Of a stretch of DNA of 64,000 bases, positions 52,119-59,557 are shown piece by piece (within the stretch, counting starts at the first letter, position 1; each line of letters starts with the position of its first letter). The DNA is from JAUVZF01 sp964539385. GTDB taxonomy: Bacteria; Planctomycetota; Phycisphaerae; FEN-1346. The position numbers and the translations under genes are program-made. Under the pieces are notes generated by a model. That model saw nothing but the letters and a program-made list of their open reading frames with translations. It made no database searches and was not told the DNA's origin. The stretch is from assembly GCA_964539385.1 (NCBI GenBank), contig CAZIJC010000004.1, positions 8,417 through 72,416 of the forward strand, in the 5' to 3' direction.

Positions 52119-54083
52119 TCAAGGTTGGCCATCTTGAATCTGGCCCCCGTTCCCGTCATCCATCGTCCACGCCCAGCCTACGCCATGCCGCACACTGAGA
52201 ACGCCGTGCTGAAGCTTCACCCGTCGTAGCGTCTTATGCGAAATGCCGTCCTCAATGGCCTCCTGTAAAATGACTTTGGCCGGCTCCGGCCCCTCCGCAA
52301 GCCGGCTCCGCAGCCACTCCCACGCCTCTTCGGCCGCCCCCGGATCGTCCCGATCCTCCCCGTCGTCAACTCGCAGAACGTCTTCAGCGTTGACGTTCAC
52401 GGGACCGGGTTCCCACGCCACGATGGGCACGTGGGGGGCCGTGCTCCAGGGGTCGAGACGGTATGCCAGGGCCGGGGCATCCGGGCAGAGGTTGCCCTTG
52501 AGAAGGGCCAGGAATCGTCGCCGCCCGCTCGGGTCCCCCCGATCTTTGCCCACACACAAAACCGACCGCGCGGAGGCCACGAACCCGACGCTGCCCAGCA
52601 TCCGGTAGATGCCCGGGCCGCCGGATTTCCGGAGATGGACGACCGCGACGACGGCCACGCTTTGGCGGGCCGCCAAGTCCGCCAGCGGCGCCAAAAGGGC
52701 CTGGACCTCGCCGGCCCGGTGACTGTCGATCCCGCCGAGGTAGACCATGAGAGGGTCGATGACGACGAGGCGGCAATCGGGTACCTGAATCGTCAGCCTC
52801 TCGAGCACCGGCAGATGGCGGCCCAGGTCAAAATAGCGGCGGCACTCAGCGCCGGCTTCCCGGTTGCGCTCCTCCACGGCCTGGAGGGCGGCGATGCGCC
52901 CGGCATCGGCCCCCGCGGCGTCGAGCCGGGGCCGGACCGTGTCGGCGAGATCATCTTCCGCAGCCAGCAGGACGACGCCCCCGGGTCGGCCGTCGATTGC
53001 CGGCCCATCGGGCCAGTCCGCGCCCCGACTGATGCGGGCGGCCAGGTCAAGGGTAATCAAGGATTTGCCCAGGTTCGGGTCGCCGGCTATGAGCGTCAAT
53101 TTGCCGAGGGGCACGCGGTCAGGCCACAACCACCGGATCGCGATCCTCTTCACGTGATTCAGCCACACATAAACCGGCACGTCACCCGCCTCGTCCTCCG
53201 GCCCGCCGGCGGTCGGCGCCCAGGGCGCGGTCTTGTCGGCGAGGATCTCGATTTCGTGTCGCACGTCCTTCGCGTCCTGGGCATCGCGGCTCTCCAGGAA
53301 GTCCACGATGTCGCCACCCTCCGGCAAGCCGGGCAGGTCCAGGATGCGGACCGTGGCGGCCAGCGTCAGGGCGGCCAGGATCGCCGCCACGTCCTCGGCG
53401 TATCGGCGGCCGGCCGCGTCGTTATCCGGCAGGATCACGACGTCCTTGCCGGCCAGGGGCGCCCAGTCGGTCTTGTGGGCCGACTGCGCCCCGTGGGCGG
53501 ACGTGGTCGCGACCAGCCCGATGCTCGCGGCGGCGTCGCAGCATCCCTCGCCCTCACACACGTAGATACGGGCCGCGCCGTCCAGGTCCGCCAGGCGATA
53601 CAATGGCAGCGGGCCGCCGGGCGGGTCGCCTATGGACCAGCCGTCGCCGTTCGGGAAGATGGGCCGGTACGTCTTGTCGCCGCCGGGCAGGACGAACCGT
53701 AGGGTCCTCAAGCACTCCGCGCCATCGGCCCGACAGTAAGCCCAGGAGCCCACCAACTCGCCCCTCAGTTGCCGGCCGATGGCCTTGGCCGCAAGGGCCG
53801 GGGTCTTGTACGTCGCCGTCGGGCCGGGCCTGGCGTCGTGGCGCTTCGGCTTGCGAGCGCGCGGCCGCGCCGGGAAGAGGTCCGCCATTGTGATTCCCAT
53901 AGCCTTCACGATGTTCTCGGTCCGGCAGCCGGCCCGACATATCAGCAGCGCCCGGCCGTCGTTGCCGCGCGAAATTGAAAGACTGGGATGATGGTCCTCA
54001 TGGGCGGGACACCGCGCTTGCCAGCCGGAACCCTTCCGCTTCGCATCGGGACACTTCGACAGTACGAGTTCAACGGGTGTCAT
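52119..54083 (-). CDS. Primase/helicase replication protein of the integrative element
   Basis: About 654 residues from ATG 54083, with GAGGACGGAGC upstream. The N-terminus has a CHC2-type zinc finger (CPAHEDHHPSLSI, then CRAGC; ligands near residues 25, 28, 49 and 53). A Toprim domain follows (IYVCEGEGCCDAAASIG, VVILPDNDAAG). The C-terminal half is a RepA/AAA_25 ATPase with Walker A AGDPNLGKS and CRLVVIDPLMVYLGG. The layout is that of phage, plasmid and island replication proteins. It is followed by nothing co-directional and preceded by the DUF1580 gene. Confidence 0.85.
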   Translation of the reverse strand: MTPVELVLSKCPDAKRKGSGWQARCPAHEDHHPSLSISRGNDGRALLICRAGCRTENIVKAMGITMADLFPARPRARKPKRHDARPGPTATYKTPALAAKAIGRQLRGELVGSWAYCRADGAECLRTLRFVLPGGDKTYRPIFPNGDGWSIGDPPGGPLPLYRLADLDGAARIYVCEGEGCCDAAASIGLVATTSAHGAQSAHKTDWAPLAGKDVVILPDNDAAGRRYAEDVAAILAALTLAATVRILDLPGLPEGGDIVDFLESRDAQDAKDVRHEIEILADKTAPWAPTAGGPEDEAGDVPVYVWLNHVKRIAIRWLWPDRVPLGKLTLIAGDPNLGKSLITLDLAARISRGADWPDGPAIDGRPGGVVLLAAEDDLADTVRPRLDAAGADAGRIAALQAVEERNREAGAECRRYFDLGRHLPVLERLTIQVPDCRLVVIDPLMVYLGGIDSHRAGEVQALLAPLADLAARQSVAVVAVVHLRKSGGPGIYRMLGSVGFVASARSVLCVGKDRGDPSGRRRFLALLKGNLCPDAPALAYRLDPWSTAPHVPIVAWEPGPVNVNAEDVLRVDDGEDRDDPGAAEEAWEWLRSRLAEGPEPAKVILQEAIEDGISHKTLRRVKLQHGVLSVRHGVGWAWTMDDGNGGQIQDGQP

Positions 54084-54225
54084 GCTCCGTCCTCTTGTGG
54101 CGGCCGATGCGCAAGGCTGGGATCGCACGCGCCGCCATCAGCCGCGCCAGGCTGCACAAGATGATGGACCGCACCCGGGCCGCCTCGCGGGCGCCGGCAG
54201 CAGCGGCGCGTGGTAGATCCGTCAT
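54070..54225 (-). CDS. Possible 51-residue basic small protein
   Basis: Starts with an ATGA overlap on the DUF1580 stop and ends 14 bases inside the primase gene, so the three frames form a coupled chain. The product is Arg/Ala-rich (LMAARAIPALRIGRHKRTEH) with a helix-forming middle. No family is recognised. The overlaps are the main support. Confidence 0.4.
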   Translation of the reverse strand: MTDLPRAAAAGAREAARVRSIILCSLARLMAARAIPALRIGRHKRTEHDTR

Positions 54226-54548
54226 ACGCCGGCGCGCTTGAGTTCGGCCTCAGCCCGGCGGTGGCCCCGGGCGGCTGCGACCGGCGAGCGCACGGCCGGC
54301 CCCGGGCCCCCGCACAGCGGGTCGGCCGCCGACAGCCGCTCAAAAAACCGGCGCAGCGCCGCCTCGCTGGTGCAGCGCGTGCCACCGACTCGGATCGCCT
54401 CGAGGCGGATACCGCGCAGGCCAACCTGTACCCAGCGGAAGACGGTAGAAGTGTGAATCTTTCGGCCGCGGCGCCGGCGCGGGAGCCAGGGAAGTTTGTT
54501 TACCTGGCCCAGAGGAATGGGGGGTTCAACAGAAGGGTCGAACGGCAT
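54222..54548 (-). CDS. DUF1580-like DNA-binding protein (possible excisionase)
   Basis: About 108 residues from ATG 54548 with GTGGAG upstream. The core reads RRGRKIHTSTVFRWVQVGLRG and IRVGGTRCTSEAALRRFFERL, the winged-helix/MerR-like pattern of DUF1580 proteins, a Planctomycetota family resembling excisionases (HTH_17). Position between integrase and primase fits a recombination directionality factor or regulator. The C-terminal 35 residues are Ala/Arg-rich. Confidence 0.7.
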   Translation of the reverse strand: MPFDPSVEPPIPLGQVNKLPWLPRRRRGRKIHTSTVFRWVQVGLRGIRLEAIRVGGTRCTSEAALRRFFERLSAADPLCGGPGPAVRSPVAAARGHRRAEAELKRAGV

Positions 54549-54909
54549 GTCCGGACTCCACCAGGGCGGACGGCCCTCGCGCCGGACATGCCCGACACTC
54601 AGACCATCCCACTCCCCTGGCGAAGATCTTATGAGCACACGCTTACGAGGCCCGGCTGTTCGACATCTTCTTATCCGCCCTACTCTCGGCATCCAGGCCC
54701 GCGACAGGATGACGCCCTAACTCGCCAACTTCGTGCCGACGCCCAACACTCATCATCCTATCGTCCATCGTGCACCTTTTTCCGCCGGCTGGGGTAAAAC
54801 CGGCGAGGCCATAAGCGCCATCTACGCGAAGACCCGCACCTTGTCAAGGACAATCTCGCGCGTTTGCAACTTTTTTCGGGATCATCTCGCCGGCAGCAGG
54901 GGCGCGGCC
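54549..54909. other. 361-bp interval between integrase and DUF1580 genes
   Basis: It should contain the promoter of the DUF1580-primase unit and the 3' end of the integrase transcript. A weak GCCGG/CCGGC stem lies at about 54784-54804. No gene was seen. Confidence 0.4.
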
Positions 54910-56193
54910 TCAGCCCACTTCCGCCGCCACGCGGGCCGAAACCGCCAGGTCCCGTTCGGCGTAGACCTCGGCGACGCCCACGCTCCGGTGGCCGAGCATG
55001 ACCCGCGCGACCTCCAGGCCGTACTTCCTGCGAACAACGGTGCCGAAGGTATGCCGCAGCTGGTGCGGATGCCAGTGCGGAATCAGAGCCGAGTCGACCT
55101 GCTCGGCGTCGGTGATGCCCTGGCGGGCCAGGTCCGCCTCGATCTGCGCGTTCGCCCACCGGATGCCGCGCGCGATGGCCCGCCGGTAGGAGTCGCTCGT
55201 GTACCGCTCGCCCGGCGGCCGGCGACGGTGGCGACGGCGACCTTCGGCCCGCCGGCGTCTGGCCCGGGCGCTCGGCGTCGAGGGCGTCCGGCGGGCTTCG
55301 CGCCGCGCCGCATTGCGGGCGGCCTCGGTCTCGCTCGGCACGAAAAGGTACGCCCCGAGGTCGGCCTTGAGCCAAGGCCCGACCACCGCCTGCGCCCGCG
55401 GCCCCAGGTCGATGACGCGGTCGTGGCCGTGGTGCGCCGTCTTATGGCTGGCGGGGCGGTACTGCCACACCGGGCGGTCCATTTCCAGGTCGCGGCCGCG
55501 CATGATGACGACCTCGCCGGACCGCATCCCGGTGAGGAGCTGAACCTCGACCATCGCGGCCACCGGCCGCGGCAGGTACGGCAGGGTCTTCCGGACCCAG
55601 GCCTCGGCCACGGGTCGGACGGGTTCGGTTTCGCGCGCCTCGGTTCGCCCGCGGCGCAGGCCGTCGACGACCTGCAGGCCGTGCCAGACGTCGGCCGGGA
55701 CAAGGCCCTCGCCGGCGGCCCACTTGAAGCAGTGCCGGATGAGGTCCACGTAGCGGTTGATCGTGCCGCGGCTGAGGCCGTCCGGCGTCCGCGGCGTCCG
55801 GACCTCGATCATCGTCCGGCGGACGGCCTTGAGGGCCAGCGGACCGAAGGCCGCGGCTGGCTGGTCGCCGTAGAGGTCCCTCAGAAAACGTAGCGCAGCC
55901 CTGACGTTCCCGAGCTGGTGGGTCGGTCGGCCGTCCTTGACGTAGTAGCCCTTGGCCCACCGCCAGTAGGGCAGCACAATCTCGGTGACGGTGAGGTCGG
56001 GCGCCGGGCCGGTGCGCGGCGCGGGCGGTCGTCCGCCGGCGGCCATGAACTCGGCGAGGACGCGCTTGTAGGCCCGGCGGCTCGCAGGGGTGCCGTGGCG
56101 GCCGAGGTAGACCTCGCGGCCGCCGAGGGTGACGACGGCCTGGCCGCTCCCTTTGTGGAGGCGGCAGGACGGGACATGATATGTACTTGGCAT
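54910..56193 (-). CDS. Tyrosine recombinase (site-specific integrase)
   Basis: Protein of 427 residues behind AAAGGAG. The N-terminus has an arm-binding-like segment and a SAM-like core-binding domain (LRFLRDLYGD, RYVDLIRHCFKWA). The catalytic set is complete: Arg224 in TGMRSGE, Lys251, His377 and Arg380 in HPHQLRHTFGT, His402 in GHRS and Tyr411 in AEVYAERD. An Arg-rich insertion lies at residues about 295-330, between Lys251 and the HxxR box. It sits 122 bp from the tRNA-Val gene, facing away from it, as expected for an island that integrates at the tRNA 3' end. Confidence 0.92.
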   Translation of the reverse strand: MPSTYHVPSCRLHKGSGQAVVTLGGREVYLGRHGTPASRRAYKRVLAEFMAAGGRPPAPRTGPAPDLTVTEIVLPYWRWAKGYYVKDGRPTHQLGNVRAALRFLRDLYGDQPAAAFGPLALKAVRRTMIEVRTPRTPDGLSRGTINRYVDLIRHCFKWAAGEGLVPADVWHGLQVVDGLRRGRTEARETEPVRPVAEAWVRKTLPYLPRPVAAMVEVQLLTGMRSGEVVIMRGRDLEMDRPVWQYRPASHKTAHHGHDRVIDLGPRAQAVVGPWLKADLGAYLFVPSETEAARNAARREARRTPSTPSARARRRRAEGRRRHRRRPPGERYTSDSYRRAIARGIRWANAQIEADLARQGITDAEQVDSALIPHWHPHQLRHTFGTVVRRKYGLEVARVMLGHRSVGVAEVYAERDLAVSARVAAEVG

Positions 56194-56221
56194 GGGACAC
56201 GGCTCCTTTCCGGCCGGTAAT

Positions 56222-56236
56222 CCGGTAGTCTACCGG
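56222..56236. repeat. 15-bp palindrome upstream of the integrase
   Basis: CCGGTAGTCTACCGG; its 13-base core occurs also at 19496-19508 near the left end. It lies between the integrase start and attR. Possible arm-type recombination site or autoregulatory operator. Confidence 0.4.
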
Positions 56237-56314
56237 ATTTTTCGGGCCTTTTCGGGCCGCGCCCCGCGACGCGCGAGGGTACGCAAGCCTGGCGTTCGGC
56301 GTTACTTAGGGCTA

Positions 56315-56357
56315 GTGGGCGATACTGGATTTGAACCAGTGACCTCCTGCGTGTCGA
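56315..56357 (-). other. attR-like repeat (3' half of tRNA-Val)
   Basis: Right copy of the 43-bp direct repeat, overlapping the tRNA from anticodon loop to 3' end. The element copy restores an intact tRNA gene. Confidence 0.75.
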
Positions 56358-56389
56358 GCAGGCGCTCTATCCATCTGAGCTAATCGCCC
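56316..56389 (-). tRNA. tRNA-Val (anticodon GAC)
   Basis: A 74-nt cloverleaf: 7-bp acceptor GGGCGAT/ATCGCCC with discriminator A, D-arm GCTC...GAGC, anticodon stem CCTGC/GCAGG with loop TCGACAC, 5-base variable loop and T-arm ACTGG-TTCAAAT-CCAGT. Anticodon GAC reads valine codons. CCA is not encoded. Position 33, nearly always U, is C here. The 3' half is duplicated at 19308-19350. Confidence 0.9.
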
Positions 56390-56489
56390 ACCGGATTGGC
56401 CCGGATAAGCATACTTGCGCCGGCGGAGGTGTCAAGGCCAAATCGCGGCCCCAACCTGATGCGCACGCGCTGCCGGCCGGCCGCAATCC

Positions 56490-57197
56490 TCAGCGCAATC
56501 GTAACGCCATCTGTCGCACACACGCCAGCACGTCCTCGCCCACCACGCCACTCGCGAAATCGGTCGTCGGGTCGTCCGGCACAAGTCCCAGGACGGGCGC
56601 CCCGGTCACGCGCTGAATCTCGTCCGGATTGGTCAACTGGGCCACGTCGTCTGTATCGTGCCGGTAGCGGTTGACGGCAATGCCCGCCACCTCCAATCCC
56701 CTGGCCCGCAGCACCTCGACCGTCATGGCCGTGTGGTTGATCGTCCCCAACGTCGGCCGCGCCACCACCAGGAGCGGCAGGCGAAACTGTTGAGCCAGGT
56801 CGGCCACACTCCGCTTGGGCGTTACCGGGCAGAGCGCCCCGCCGATGCCTTCGACGAGCATAACGTCGTGTGCCTTCTTGAGCCGCTGCCACGCCCGCCA
56901 CATCGGCGCCAGGTCCAGTTTGACACCTGCCCTCGCCGCCGCAACCGTCGGCGCCAGCGGTTCGGCCAGGCGGATTGGCGAGATCTCGTCCAGCGGCTCC
57001 GGCGCGTCGGCCGCCTTCGCCAGGAACTCCGCATCCTCCGAGACCAACCCCTCCCGCCTCCGGACACAGCCGGTCGCTATGGGTTTCATCACGCCGACGT
57101 TCACGCCGTCGGCCCGCAGCGTCGCCGCGATCGCCGCCGTGACGATGGTCTTGCCGACCCCGGTGTCGGTCCCCGTGATGAACAGGCCCTTCTTCAC
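56490..57197 (-). CDS. bioD: Dethiobiotin synthetase BioD
   Basis: Protein of 235 residues from a GTG that overlaps the bioA stop. The N-terminus FITGTDTGVGKTIVTAAIA is the BioD P-loop; VMKPIATGC, LAPTVAAARAG and VEGIGGALCPV follow. It converts 7,8-diaminopelargonate, CO2 and ATP to dethiobiotin in biotin synthesis. It is the last gene of the SAM hydrolase-bioA-bioD operon. Length is normal. Confidence 0.93.
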   Translation of the reverse strand: MKKGLFITGTDTGVGKTIVTAAIAATLRADGVNVGVMKPIATGCVRRREGLVSEDAEFLAKAADAPEPLDEISPIRLAEPLAPTVAAARAGVKLDLAPMWRAWQRLKKAHDVMLVEGIGGALCPVTPKRSVADLAQQFRLPLLVVARPTLGTINHTAMTVEVLRARGLEVAGIAVNRYRHDTDDVAQLTNPDEIQRVTGAPVLGLVPDDPTTDFASGVVGEDVLACVRQMALRLR

Positions 57198-58564
57198 GCG
57201 CCGGTCACCTCCGAAACGGCCGCACCAGTGCCCTCGACAAGCCGCGCCAGGCTCTCGTCGCCGATGCAGTACGGCGGCATGAGAACCACCACGTCGCCGA
57301 GCGGCCTGATCCAGACGCCGTGCTTCCGGGCCGCAAGACAGACGCTGCGCCCCCGCCGCTGCTCGGGCGGGTACGGCTCGCGGGTGCTGGAATCCGCAAC
57401 CAGTTCGATACCCACCATCAGACCTCGCCGTCGCACCTGGCCGACGTGCGGCATGGCCGCCAGCGGCGCCAGGGCTTCCGCGAGGGCGGCCTGGAGTTCG
57501 CCAATCCGCTCAAGCACGCCGTCCTTCTCGAACACATCCAGACTGGCCAGGCCCGCCGCACACGCCAAGGCGTTGCCGGTGTAGGTGTGTCCGTGGAAGA
57601 AGGTGCGAGCCTCGCCGTGACGCCCGAAGAACGCCTGGTAGATTGCCTCCGTCGCCAGGGTTGCGGCCAGCGGCAGGTAGCCGCCGCTGATGCCCTTCGC
57701 CAAGCACATGAGGTCCGGCCGAACGCCCTCGTGCTCGCATGCAAACATGCGGCCGGTCCGGCCGAAGCCCGTCGCCACCTCGTCGCAGATGAGCAGGACG
57801 TCGTGTGCGCGGCAGGCGTCGGCGACTCGTCTCAGGTAGCCGTCGGGGTGCGTAATCATGCCGCCGGCGCCCTGGACCAGCGGTTCCAGGATGACGGCGG
57901 CCACCTCGTCGGCGCGGGCCGCCAGAATCGCTTCCATGGCCGCCGCGCACGCCATGCCACAGGTTGCGGGATCCTTCTGGAGCGAACAGCGGTAGCAATA
58001 CGGCGACGGCGCACGGATCGTCTCGAACAGGAGCGGCCGATAGATGGAATGAAACAGGTCGATTCCACCCACACTCACCGCCCCCAGCGTGTCGCCGTGA
58101 TACGCCAGGTCGAGGCACACGAACTTCGTCTTGCCGGGCCGGGGGCGCCCGCACTGCCGCCAGTACTGAAACGCCATCTTCAGCGCCACCTCGACGGCCG
58201 TCGCGCCGGAGTCGGAATAGAAGACGCGCGTCAGTCCGTCGGGGGCGATGGCGGCCAGGCGCTCAGCCAGTTCGATGGAAGGCGGCGATGCCAGGCCCAG
58301 CAGCGTCGAATGGGCAACCCGGCCCAGTTGCGACCGGATGGCTTCATCAATCTCCCGCCGCCGATGGCCGTGCAGGTTGCACCACAGGCTCGAGGTGCCG
58401 TCGACGTACCGGTTGCCCTCGGTGTCGATGAGCCACTCGCGCTCGGCCGACGCGATGACCACGGGGTCGCCGTCCACCCACTCCTGCATCTGTGTGAAAG
58501 GGTGCCACAGGTGGGCCTTGTCGGCCTGCCGCAGGCGCGATAGCGGGTCGCTTGCTTCGCTCAT
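57194..58564 (-). CDS. bioA: Adenosylmethionine-8-amino-7-oxononanoate aminotransferase BioA
   Basis: Protein of 456 residues. HLWHPFTQMQEW and GTSSLWCNLHGHRR are BioA-specific; the PLP region shows DEVATGFGRTGRMFACEH and the Schiff-base lysine in LCLAKGISGGYLPLAAT. It transfers an amino group from S-adenosylmethionine to KAPA. ATGA overlap with the SAM hydrolase gene upstream and GTGA overlap with bioD downstream. Confidence 0.94.
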   Translation of the reverse strand: MSEASDPLSRLRQADKAHLWHPFTQMQEWVDGDPVVIASAEREWLIDTEGNRYVDGTSSLWCNLHGHRRREIDEAIRSQLGRVAHSTLLGLASPPSIELAERLAAIAPDGLTRVFYSDSGATAVEVALKMAFQYWRQCGRPRPGKTKFVCLDLAYHGDTLGAVSVGGIDLFHSIYRPLLFETIRAPSPYCYRCSLQKDPATCGMACAAAMEAILAARADEVAAVILEPLVQGAGGMITHPDGYLRRVADACRAHDVLLICDEVATGFGRTGRMFACEHEGVRPDLMCLAKGISGGYLPLAATLATEAIYQAFFGRHGEARTFFHGHTYTGNALACAAGLASLDVFEKDGVLERIGELQAALAEALAPLAAMPHVGQVRRRGLMVGIELVADSSTREPYPPEQRRGRSVCLAARKHGVWIRPLGDVVVLMPPYCIGDESLARLVEGTGAAVSEVTGA

Positions 58565-59376
58565 GACGGCGACGGCAGCCTCACGGTCAGCCGCATTCCA
58601 ATGGCCGCCCCCAGCCGAAGGGCCGCGCTCTGACGGTTAACGGCCACTTCCATCAGGCCCGCGCTGCCGACATAGGCCAGCAGCATGCCTGCGGCCACGT
58701 CGCAATAGGCGCGGCACAGTCCGCGAATGACGGCCCCCGAGACGTATATCTCAACGGCCGACGGGTCTCGTTCCATCAGCGTCTCGCCGGCGATGTTCGT
58801 GACGAGGTTGCCGAACGGGTCCACGTAAAGCACGTGGCCGCGGATGGTGTTCTCCTCGCGCTCGGGCAGCGGCAGGTCGAACCGTTCGATGGCCTCGACC
58901 TGCGGGCCGAGACCGTCAATGGCCGTGCCCGACGCCAATGCCGCCGCAACCGGTGCAAAGATGTCGCGGCCGTGAAACGTGCTCGAGACATCGACTCGGA
59001 AGAAACTCTCGTTTTCGACTGCCACCACGCGGCTTTCCGGCACCGACACGCCCAGCAGCAGTCGCCGCTGGGCCACCAGCGTCAGCAGACCGTTATCGGG
59101 CGCCAGGTAGACGTGTCCGCCCGCCTCGGCCGCCAGCACTCGCCGCGGCCCACCCACTTCAGGGTCCACCACCGCCACGTGAACCGTACCCTCCGCAAAC
59201 GCCGGCGCCGCCGACGCCAGCATGAACGCCGCCGTGTGGACGTCGTGGCGCGGCACGGCGTGCGACATGTCCACGACAACGGCGTCCGGGCTCCGTTCGA
59301 GGATCACGCCCTTCATCTGCGCCGGATACGTGCTCGCCACGCCAAAATCGGTCAGCAGCGTAATGGTCTCGGCCAC
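58561..59376 (-). CDS. S-adenosyl-L-methionine hydrolase (DUF62 / SAM hydroxide adenosyltransferase)
   Basis: About 271 residues from GTG 59376, behind a strong AAGGAGGTG site. Family motifs are ITLLTDFGVASTYPAQMKG, VDPEVGG, APDNGLL and TFHGRDIFAPVAAALASG, with YVDPFGNLVTNI in the C-terminal beta-barrel domain. Members hydrolyse SAM to adenosine and methionine. It leads an operon with bioA, whose enzyme consumes SAM, so SAM levels and biotin synthesis may be linked. Confidence 0.88.
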   Translation of the reverse strand: MAETITLLTDFGVASTYPAQMKGVILERSPDAVVVDMSHAVPRHDVHTAAFMLASAAPAFAEGTVHVAVVDPEVGGPRRVLAAEAGGHVYLAPDNGLLTLVAQRRLLLGVSVPESRVVAVENESFFRVDVSSTFHGRDIFAPVAAALASGTAIDGLGPQVEAIERFDLPLPEREENTIRGHVLYVDPFGNLVTNIAGETLMERDPSAVEIYVSGAVIRGLCRAYCDVAAGMLLAYVGSAGLMEVAVNRQSAALRLGAAIGMRLTVRLPSPS

Positions 59377-59557
59377 GGCGCACCTCCTTCCCGGTGGGCG
59401 ATTATCCCGAACTGCGGCGTCGAGGTCAAGCAAGCGCCGCCCGCACCCACCTTGACCCTCCCTCCGGCGGCCATTATAGTGGCCTCTTTCCCGGGAAGGC
59501 TACGGACTGCCGGCATTCGACGGGGCGGTCTTTCTGCGAGAGAAGGAGTCCTCCAGC

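Larger units (their letters stand above)
19308..56357. mobile_element. Putative 37-kb tRNA-Val integrative element
   Basis: The 43-bp direct repeats at 19308-19350 and 56315-56357 (42 of 43 identical) bound the region. The right copy is the 3' half of an intact tRNA-Val gene and the left copy is an isolated tRNA 3' half in the same orientation. A tyrosine recombinase, a DUF1580 protein and a primase/helicase are packed at the right end, as in genomic islands and satellite-like elements. Unit length is 37,007 bp as assembled, including the 100-N gap. Cargo: a type II secretion operon, a Rhs operon and unrecognised repeat proteins. There are no capsid or conjugation genes. The boundaries are well supported; that all the cargo moves as one unit is inference. 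Confidence 0.65.

Noticed and set aside
19308..56357. Prophage
   Set aside because: No capsid, portal, terminase or tail genes are present; only integrase and replication functions are phage-like.
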